Shown here piece after piece: positions 35,301 through 41,064 of a stretch of DNA of 41,064 nucleotides. This DNA comes from Geminocystis sp. GBBB08 (GTDB lineage: Bacteria; Cyanobacteriota; Cyanobacteriia; Cyanobacteriales; Cyanobacteriaceae), in NCBI RefSeq assembly GCF_016743215.1, contig NZ_VRZC01000014.1, positions 1-41,064 on the forward strand, written 5' to 3'. Numbering within the stretch: the first letter of the stretch is position 1; each line of letters begins with the position of its first letter. Made by a program: the position numbers and the translations under genes. The notes beneath the pieces are model-generated. The model was not told the DNA's origin. It searched no databases and saw nothing but the letters and a program-made list of their open reading frames with translations.

Positions 35301-37754
35301 TTATTCAACATTAAACTGCTCTACCGCCGTTTGTAACTCTTGAGCTATTTGTGCTGTATTGCGCATGGATTGAGATACTTCCTCAGAAGACTTAAGTCTT
35401 TCTTGTGAATAACTAGCAATTTGCTGCATTAACTCTTTTACTAAAGATGATGTATCAGTTTGGGTAACAGTAGTTTGAGAAATCGACTGCATTAATTCAT
35501 TAATCCGTTGAGATTTTTCTAACACTGCCTCCAGACGTTTTTTCGTTGCTTCCACTAAACGAGTACTATCAACTACCTGAGTTGTACCTACTTCCATCGC
35601 TTCTGTTACTTCCTGGGTTTCTAACTGAATATTGGCGACAATCTGGGCAATTTCTTGAGTTGCGATCGCCGATTGTTCTGCTAAGGCTCCTACTTGTTCG
35701 GCAACTACCGTAAAACCTTGTCCTTGTTCTCCGGCACGACTAGCTTCAACACTAGCGTTAATAGCTAATAAGTTTGTTTTCAGGGCAATTTCTTCAATTA
35801 AAGATACCACTTGAGAAATTTTTTGAGAAGATTCTCCCAAACGCTTTATTTTCTTAGCAGTTTCCCCTACGGTAGTTCTTAAACTAACAATACTATTAAC
35901 AGTATCATCCATAACTTGTGTACCTTCTTGGGTTTCTTGAAAGGCATCGTTAGCAAGAATGGCGGCTTGGTTTGCATTTTGTGCTACTATTTCAATAGAT
36001 TCAGACATTTCCTGTACTGATTCTAAGGTTTTATTTGTCGCTTCAGCTTCTTTAATAGCTTGTCCTGCTAATTCTTGAATAGATAGTTGATTTTCAATTA
36101 AAGATGATCCCACTTGAGTGGTAGATTGTTTTACCTGAATTGCAATATCTTTAAGGCTATCAATAATAGCGTTAAATAAATCAGCAACGGTACTCATTTC
36201 TATAGAGTCTAAATTAGCTCTAACGGTTAAATCCCCCTCTAAAGCTCCACTAACTTCATCTAATAGTTGATAAATTTCTTTCTCCAGTTTTTCTTTTTCT
36301 TTTTCCCTCTCTTGGGCAACATTAGTTTGCTCTGCAATTAAATTTTTTACTTCCTTAACTAAATTATTAAAACTATTTCCCAACGTAAAGGTTTCTAAAG
36401 TCCCCGTTTCTTCTAACACTACTTTTACATCCAAGTCTCCTTGGGCTACCTGTTGAGCTTTGGTTGTTAGGTTCGTTAAAGGTTTGGATAATTCTCTAGC
36501 TAAAGATGTCACCACCACAATAGAAATAATACCGAGAACAAAAGTAATTAAAATCAAAGTGTTAGTCAAATCACGTCCAGCAGTAGCAATCTCACTTTTT
36601 TTAATAGAAGAAGAAGCCATTAATCCCGTACCCGGAATTTTCTTTACATAAAAAATGCGATCGCCAATTTCTAAAGAAAGAATTGATTCTTTTCCATCAA
36701 CTTTAATCAAATTAACCTTAGAAATTTCCTGAGAATTTTTCAATTTGTTAACATTAGATAGAAGATTTTGAGGAGAATGTAACAGAGTTTTAGCAAAAAT
36801 ATCCACCGCCTTTTGTAAAGGTTTACCACCGATAATTTCTGGTAAACTTTCCACCTTCTCAGGGGTAAACTGACTTATGGCTTTCCCAGACTGAGTACTA
36901 ATGATCTGAACTACTTGAGAGCCCGAAAGATTAGATGCTAAATATCTGAATACTTGATGATTCAAAGTTTCGGTAGATGTGCGTATTCTAGTTACTCCCA
37001 AAAAACCACCAAGATCAGATTCATTGATAGACTTGAGAAATTCAAATGTTGCTGTTTTTGACGACTCATCTAATTCGGCTTCAACGATTTTTTTATCCTT
37101 CCCAAAGTGCCACCATGGTTTCGCGCTTTGGACAAAATAGGGGGTAATTGTACTGTATGCCACATTATAACCATGCTTTTCAGTAATTAGAATATCTTTC
37201 AATTGCTGTTCTTGAACAATAACTTTGAGATAGTTATTCAGTTGTGCCACTTTATCAGGTTCAAGCAATCTTTTTTGAGATTGATTATATATATTTTCCA
37301 ACTGATTAAAAGGTTTTTGTTCTAAATCTTCTAATTGTGCTTTTTTTTGCCCTGAGTACACTGCATCAAGAACAAAGGGGCTACTATGAAGTAAAGAACT
37401 CACCTCAAAAACTTCATCAATCCAATTTTGAGTAGCTTCAGAAGTAATAGTAAGAGTTTGGAGGATCTTTTCCACAGCCCGTTCCCTAGCTTGGCGATAA
37501 GTAAAATTAATAGCAAAGCCACTAGCAACAACTAAAGGAATTAAAACGGAAGGTAAAACGGTGATTAGTAGTTGATTACGGAGAGTTCTTTTTTTTGGGG
37601 ATCGAGAAGCCTGAAAGTTATATTTTATGGTATTATCCCTTACGGACTTCGGTCTATGATCAACAGAGGATTTTGTTGAGGAAGAATCAGACACAATAGT
37701 CTCTTGAGTCTCACTTTTAGTAGCTGAAAGCAACTGTTTTTCTGAGGTATTCAT
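35301..37754 (-). CDS. Methyl-accepting chemotaxis protein (PilJ-like)
   Basis: An 817-residue transmembrane receptor. A cytoplasmic N-terminal ~55 residues precede TM1 ([21 protein letters not shown]); a ~310-residue periplasmic sensor region of Cache-like character follows; TM2 is [20 protein letters not shown] (about 400-420). Then a HAMP domain ([24 protein letters not shown]), a second HAMP-like segment ([20 protein letters not shown]) and the signalling hairpin with [35 protein letters not shown]. No GAF phytochrome-like domain is present, so it is not a PixJ photoreceptor; PilJ of type IV pilus taxis is the closest match. Between cheW and cheA in the operon. Confidence 0.92.
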   Translation of the reverse strand: MNTSEKQLLSATKSETQETIVSDSSSTKSSVDHRPKSVRDNTIKYNFQASRSPKKRTLRNQLLITVLPSVLIPLVVASGFAINFTYRQARERAVEKILQTLTITSEATQNWIDEVFEVSSLLHSSPFVLDAVYSGQKKAQLEDLEQKPFNQLENIYNQSQKRLLEPDKVAQLNNYLKVIVQEQQLKDILITEKHGYNVAYSTITPYFVQSAKPWWHFGKDKKIVEAELDESSKTATFEFLKSINESDLGGFLGVTRIRTSTETLNHQVFRYLASNLSGSQVVQIISTQSGKAISQFTPEKVESLPEIIGGKPLQKAVDIFAKTLLHSPQNLLSNVNKLKNSQEISKVNLIKVDGKESILSLEIGDRIFYVKKIPGTGLMASSSIKKSEIATAGRDLTNTLILITFVLGIISIVVVTSLARELSKPLTNLTTKAQQVAQGDLDVKVVLEETGTLETFTLGNSFNNLVKEVKNLIAEQTNVAQEREKEKEKLEKEIYQLLDEVSGALEGDLTVRANLDSIEMSTVADLFNAIIDSLKDIAIQVKQSTTQVGSSLIENQLSIQELAGQAIKEAEATNKTLESVQEMSESIEIVAQNANQAAILANDAFQETQEGTQVMDDTVNSIVSLRTTVGETAKKIKRLGESSQKISQVVSLIEEIALKTNLLAINASVEASRAGEQGQGFTVVAEQVGALAEQSAIATQEIAQIVANIQLETQEVTEAMEVGTTQVVDSTRLVEATKKRLEAVLEKSQRINELMQSISQTTVTQTDTSSLVKELMQQIASYSQERLKSSEEVSQSMRNTAQIAQELQTAVEQFNVE

Positions 37755-37799
37755 AATCAGTAATATAAGTACAATTTAGTGATGGGGTGATCAAAATAT

Positions 37800-38366
37800 T
37801 TATTTCATAATTAGAGGAAAGATTTTTTGTAAATCTAAAATCATTAATTCCTCTCCTTTGCTTTCAAACTTAGTATAAAAATATTGTTTTGAATTATCAG
37901 TAAGATCTGTTGTTCTTAAATTATTATCAAGATCTTCCCTTATTTCTCTTTCTTGTAATACCACACGCTTAATCCCTTGAATTTGAGTAACAGCCAAACC
38001 GATTAATAAATTTTCGGAGGTTAATTCTGAGGGGGCAACTTGATTTGATAAGTCTAATACCATTACGTCATATTGCCTATTGTAAGTTGATAGTGGTGCT
38101 AAACCAATTAATTGGGCTAAATCCATTACCAAAAAAACCGAATCTCGTGAACTCATTAAACCCATGACAAAACTTGGTACCCCCGGTATAGGAGTAATTT
38201 TTTCAGCAGATACTGACAAGGATTCCTTGATATTTTCCATAGTAATCAAGGCTGAAAGTTGAGTATTTAGACGAATGCGTAAATAAGCATCACCTTGAAA
38301 TTCAGGTTCTTGAAATAGCTGAGGTAGTAATTCTTGAAGTCTAGTAAAAGACGAAGACGTTGACAT
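37800..38366 (-). CDS. CheW-like adaptor (PilI/PixI-like)
   Basis: A 188-residue CheW-domain protein: LRIRLNTQLSALITMENIKESLSV, ITPIPGVPSFVMGLMSSRDSVFLVMDLAQLIGL, and YDVMVLDLSN. It couples the MCP to the CheA-type kinase. It is the first gene of the operon, 45 bp upstream of the MCP gene. The 510-bp region above it (38367-38876) contains the repeat element at 38608-38789 and presumably the operon promoter. Confidence 0.9.
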   Translation of the reverse strand: MSTSSSFTRLQELLPQLFQEPEFQGDAYLRIRLNTQLSALITMENIKESLSVSAEKITPIPGVPSFVMGLMSSRDSVFLVMDLAQLIGLAPLSTYNRQYDVMVLDLSNQVAPSELTSENLLIGLAVTQIQGIKRVVLQEREIREDLDNNLRTTDLTDNSKQYFYTKFESKGEELMILDLQKIFPLIMK

Positions 38367-38607
38367 TCACCAGTAATGCTCCTACGAAAAGTTTGTTTAG
38401 CAAAAGAAAAAAGAAATCCTAAATTGTTTATACAATGAGAAAAACTATCTTTTCTGTTACAAATTTGCCATAACAAAAAAAATATCAACAAACAACAAGC
38501 TAAACAGTCAAGCAATAATACTTAAAAATATGCCTAGTAATTTCAATAACGAATTTTATTTGTAATCGTATAAACTAAATTTTGCATTGCAATTTAAACT
38601 CCACTTT

Positions 38608-38789
38608 TTCAATAGACATCTCCAGAAATAAAAAATGTGGCTTATTCATGTGAAAAGTGCTGTAAAGATTTGATAATTAGACACGAGTGCAAAATAAAAA
38701 TTAAAATCTATTTAAGGCGAGGAATCATCAATTTTAATAACCATTGCAAGAGTGCCCATTGCCGCGACTTCCGCAAGAAGTTTATTGAA
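38608..38789. mobile_element. 182-bp MITE-like element with TTCAATAGAC ends
   Basis: The left end is TTCAATAGACATCTCC and the right end, read inward, TTCAATAAACTTCTTG, so the ends form inverted repeats of about 13/15 identity. The interior has no ORF but includes segments (GACACGAGTGCAAAATAAAA, AAAATCTATTTAAGGCG, GCAAGAGTGCCCATTGCC) shared with the shorter relatives at 30518, 18650, 35262 and 1337. It lies between cheW and the peroxiredoxin gene. No clear target duplication was found. Confidence 0.6.
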
Positions 38790-38876
38790 ATAATCACATA
38801 AAAAAAGAGAGGGCAATTTTTTCCCCCCCCTATGTTAGTTTGAAATTTATAGAGTATAAAAACTCACAAACTTTAA

Positions 38877-39449
38877 TTAACCGACAAACTCTTTACGAGG
38901 TGCTGAAACACCTGCTGGAGCAACACCTTTGAGATAAGCTAACATGGTATCAGCGTCTGACACTTGAAAAGGATCGGTAGGACAATTATCAGCAAATCCG
39001 GGTTCAACAAAGATTTTCTCGATAGTACCATCATTGACTAACATGGAATAGCGCCAAGAACGAGTACCAAATCCGATATTAGATTTATCAACTAACATCC
39101 CCATTTTACGAGTAAATTCACCGTTGCCATCGGGTAATAAAAATACATTTTTAGCACCAATTTCTCTACCCCATTTGAACATAACGAAAGCATCATTAAC
39201 AGAAATACAGATAATTTCATCTACTCCTAGGGCTTTAAATTCGTCGTAAAGTTCTTCATAACGAGGAAGATGATTAGAAGAGCAAGTAGGGGTAAAAGCT
39301 CCGGGTAAAGAGAATACAACTACTTTTTTGCCTCCAAAAATTTGTTCGGTGGTTTTGTCTTCCCAACGGTAAGGATTAGGGCCTTCTACGGATTCGTCAC
39401 GAACACGAGTTTTAAATACAACACTAGGTACTTTTTCAATAACAGTCAT
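38877..39449 (-). CDS. Type II peroxiredoxin (Prx5 family)
   Basis: A 190-residue thiol peroxidase with the peroxidatic cysteine C56 in [18 protein letters not shown] and the downstream [13 protein letters not shown] motif typical of Prx5/PrxII. It reduces hydrogen peroxide or organic peroxides using glutaredoxin, thioredoxin or glutathione. In Synechocystis the equivalent gene (sll1621) is divergent from perR (slr1738) and under its control; the same arrangement exists here. A C-rich run (38822-38830) lies downstream, with no clear terminator. Confidence 0.94.
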   Translation of the reverse strand: MTVIEKVPSVVFKTRVRDESVEGPNPYRWEDKTTEQIFGGKKVVVFSLPGAFTPTCSSNHLPRYEELYDEFKALGVDEIICISVNDAFVMFKWGREIGAKNVFLLPDGNGEFTRKMGMLVDKSNIGFGTRSWRYSMLVNDGTIEKIFVEPGFADNCPTDPFQVSDADTMLAYLKGVAPAGVSAPRKEFVG

Positions 39450-39550
39450 ATTTGCCTCTACAGTAATGATTAATAAAACTTTAAACTTTGTTTTTCCATG
39501 GTGAAGTTTTTACTTCTATCTCAGAATAACTCTTATTTAAGAATTTGTCA

Positions 39551-39577
39551 ATAACAAGAATTATTTTATTTTGTTAT
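39551..39577. promoter_or_regulatory. Inverted repeat upstream of the peroxiredoxin gene
   Basis: ATAACAA (39551-39557) and TTGTTAT (39571-39577) form perfect 7-bp arms around 13 AT-rich bases, about 100 bp upstream of the peroxiredoxin start. It could be a second regulator site beside 39621-39639 or a hairpin in the leader. Confidence 0.3.
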
Positions 39578-39620
39578 CTTAGAAGATATAGATCTTATTT
39601 TTTTGATACTTAAACCTAAA

Positions 39621-39639
39621 GTTATTTATAATGAATAAC
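39621..39639. promoter_or_regulatory. Candidate PerR/Fur operator
   Basis: GTTATTTATAATGAATAAC is a 19-bp near-palindrome with perfect 6-bp outer arms, the length and AT-rich nature of a Fur/PerR box. It lies in the shared spacer, 69 bp upstream of perR and 172 bp upstream of the peroxiredoxin gene. Assignment to PerR rests on position and on the known slr1738-sll1621 circuit. Confidence 0.45.
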
Positions 39640-39707
39640 CTTTTATAGCTGAAGACAAAAGAGCTAAGGGAAATTCCCTTATGATTACATAGAAACAAGA
39701 GAAGAAA

Positions 39708-40121
39708 ATGCTAAAACCAGCCGATAAAATCATTCAAACCCTCAAATCAAAAAGATTAAGAATCACTCCTCAACGTTTTGCTGTATATTCTAATTTACTG
39801 AATCGAAGTGATCATCCTACGGCCGAACAAATTTTAAAAGATCTTAATCAGGATACACCAACATTATCTCAAGCAACTATTTATCTTTCTTTGCAAACTC
39901 TTCGAGATGTAGGTTTAGTTCGTGAAGTTTTATTAGAAGAAGGTGTGTGTCGTTATGATGCTAATACTGAGCCTCATCATCATTTTCGTTGTCACTGTTG
40001 TGGAAAAATTGAGGATATTCCCTGGGAATCTTTTTCTAATCTTAGTTTAGATAAATTGAGATCGGGCTTAAAAGTTGATCAATATGAAGTCATTATACAA
40101 GGGCAATGCGATCGCTGTTAA
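39708..40121 (+). CDS. perR: Fur-family peroxide regulator PerR
   Basis: A 137-residue Fur-family repressor. The winged helix lies at residues 1-85 (RLRITPQRFAVYSNLL, ATIYLSLQTLRDVGLVREV) and the metal/dimerisation domain follows with HHHFRCHCCGKIEDIP. Two CxxC pairs (CHCC and the terminal CDRC) form the structural zinc site. The divergent peroxiredoxin gene marks it as PerR rather than Fur or Zur. PerR senses peroxide through metal-catalysed histidine oxidation and derepresses antioxidant genes. The protein is slightly short, ending at the second cysteine pair. Confidence 0.88.
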   Translation: MLKPADKIIQTLKSKRLRITPQRFAVYSNLLNRSDHPTAEQILKDLNQDTPTLSQATIYLSLQTLRDVGLVREVLLEEGVCRYDANTEPHHHFRCHCCGKIEDIPWESFSNLSLDKLRSGLKVDQYEVIIQGQCDRC

Positions 40122-40134
40122 AGTAAAAATAAAA

Positions 40135-40162
40135 ATAGGGCAGACAATTAAGCCCACCCTAT
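40135..40162. terminator. Bidirectional terminator between perR and rbcS
   Basis: ATAGGG (40135-40140) pairs with CCCTAT (40157-40162), with further internal GGGC/GCCC pairing. On the minus strand it is followed by TTTTTATTTTTACTTT, a good T-tract for rbcS; on the plus strand only a weak tract follows. It is the only strong terminator-like signal between the convergent genes. Confidence 0.6.
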
Positions 40163-40189
40163 AATTAATTTAAGATTGAAAGATTAATC

Positions 40190-40525
40190 CTAGAAACGAG
40201 TTGCATTAGGTTTATGAACAATAAAACTTACAGTTTGGCACTGTCTGAGGTTATCAAAACCAATAACTCTGATGTAAGAATCGGAATATTGACCTTTACA
40301 TTCACGAACTTCGTTTAATACTTCTTGAGCAGAATAAGCATTAAATAAGGGTAATTTCCATAAAGTCCAGTGGTGATCAGTAGGTTTAGGATCTTTTTCA
40401 AATTCTACCGCCGGAATAAATCCTTGATCTAATAAGTATTGAACTTGTTTAACGATTTGTTGATCGGTTAAAGGGGGTAAATAAGATAGAGTTTCGTAAC
40501 GACGCTCTTTGGGTAAAGTTTGCAT
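40190..40525 (-). CDS. rbcS: RuBisCO small subunit
   Basis: A 111-residue form IB small subunit: [20 protein letters not shown], the [14 protein letters not shown] segment, [13 protein letters not shown] and the C-terminal [20 protein letters not shown]. It assembles as eight copies capping the RbcL octamer in carboxysomes. Only 2 bp separate it from rbcX upstream, so they are co-transcribed in the order rbcL-rbcX-rbcS usual for cyanobacteria. Normal length. Confidence 0.98.
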   Translation of the reverse strand: MQTLPKERRYETLSYLPPLTDQQIVKQVQYLLDQGFIPAVEFEKDPKPTDHHWTLWKLPLFNAYSAQEVLNEVRECKGQYSDSYIRVIGFDNLRQCQTVSFIVHKPNATRF

Positions 40526-40527
40526 AT

Positions 40528-40941
40528 TTATTCTTCCTTGTTTTCTGATTGATTAGATTCTAATTTGGGTTCATCTACAGATGATGACATTAATGAAGAA
40601 GATTGAGTTTGGGTTAAACGCTCTAAAAGATGACGACGGTGTTCCATATTAGATTGATCTATATTTGTTTTCACCATTTCCGGTAAAAATTCTAATATTT
40701 GCTCGGCTAAATCTTGTCTAACGGTAAGAATTCTTAAAACTAACTCTTTATTTTCCTTAATCAAATCATTAATATAGGTATCACTATCTTGGATTTTTTG
40801 GCGATCGCTATAATCACTAAGCCAAATAGCTTGTCCGGGGTTAGTTTCCGAGAGTTGTTCAATAATAATTCTGACAGCTTGATAAGTAAGATAACTTTGC
40901 AGAACTTTTGCCGTATCCTTAACGATTTGTTTATAAGCCAT
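40528..40941 (-). CDS. rbcX: RuBisCO assembly chaperone RbcX
   Basis: A 137-residue helical chaperone: [33 protein letters not shown] is the conserved N-terminal helical core, with [30 protein letters not shown] following. RbcX dimers bind the RbcL C-terminal tail and help form RbcL8 cores before RbcS joins. The C-terminus (about residues 110-137, rich in S, Q and E) is disordered as usual. The 123 bp upstream to the window edge contain no rbcL coding sequence, so the rbcL-rbcX spacer is longer than that. Confidence 0.95.
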   Translation of the reverse strand: MAYKQIVKDTAKVLQSYLTYQAVRIIIEQLSETNPGQAIWLSDYSDRQKIQDSDTYINDLIKENKELVLRILTVRQDLAEQILEFLPEMVKTNIDQSNMEHRRHLLERLTQTQSSSLMSSSVDEPKLESNQSENKEE

Positions 40942-41064
40942 AAATTTCAGTTATGATCAGAATTTTTTTATAAGTATTATTGCCTAAATGACTTAAATTA
41001 TTCTGTTTTGACACAGATTTTTTGTTCATTGGTGACTATTTAGCCTAAAATCTAACCCGTAGGG

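Noticed and set aside
38267-38515. 82-codon minus-strand frame upstream of and overlapping cheW
   Set aside because: Overlaps the conserved CheW N-terminus in another frame; rich in L, C and F with no family resemblance.
38801-38835. Terminator after the peroxiredoxin gene around the C8 run
   Set aside because: The GGGG/CCCT pairing is weak and the T-tract is not placed directly after a stable stem.

Overview
The window is chromosomal DNA of an AT-rich cyanobacterium. The evidence is rbcX-rbcS (form IB RuBisCO), the beta-carboxysome shell protein CcmP, an isolated atpD-atpC (beta-epsilon) pair as in cyanobacteria and plastids, an lrtA-type hibernation factor, a PatA-type response regulator and frequent HIP1 octamers (GCGATCGC, 17 by eye). 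Gene content and base composition suggest a unicellular form such as the Geminocystis/Cyanobacterium group, but genus is a guess. I see no rRNA, tRNA, CRISPR array or intact transposase gene.

Layout. 1-7.0 kb: pentapeptide-repeat protein, ccmP, a PPP-family phosphatase, a small conserved-looking protein, a 2Fe-2S ferredoxin, a chromate-transporter-family gene, then atpD and atpC. 7.1-9.1 kb: an unusual Tat-exported FAD oxidoreductase with an inserted Rieske cluster. 9.25-16.73 kb: an accessory island (below). 16.9-30.4 kb: SpoIID-like protein, obgE, a CheY-like regulator, an ABC ATPase, hpf/lrtA, a cell-wall amidase, sppA, a TPR protein, an ethanolamine-type permease with a tiny companion, and a DUF1232 protein. 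30.8-38.4 kb: a taxis operon on the minus strand, transcribed cheW - MCP - cheA/Y hybrid - patA-like regulator, probably controlling type IV pilus motility. 38.9-41 kb: a type II peroxiredoxin divergent from perR, then rbcS and rbcX (rbcL presumably lies past the right edge).

The most unusual part is the 7.5-kb island. It is bounded by ~95-bp inverted repeats about 90% identical to each other, lacks HIP1 sites, and carries only two transcription units on the minus strand. One is a 1222-residue helicase-like protein whose N-terminal region may be nuclease-like. The other is a ~1020-residue protein now split over three reading frames. The first break lies exactly on an in-phase A_AAA_AAG slippery heptamer, and a -1 slip there joins the frames. 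The last third of the split protein has a strand/helix order that could be RNase H/PIWI-like, so a nucleic-acid-directed defence or mobile-element module is a reasonable but unproven hypothesis.

A 137-bp MITE with TA target duplication has inserted at the outer edge of the right inverted repeat. The left repeat preserves the homologous empty site, and a second copy with only three differences lies at 1411-1547. A second short inverted-repeat family (TTCAATAGAC ends), several degenerate relatives, and heptanucleotide tandem arrays fill most of the intergenic space.
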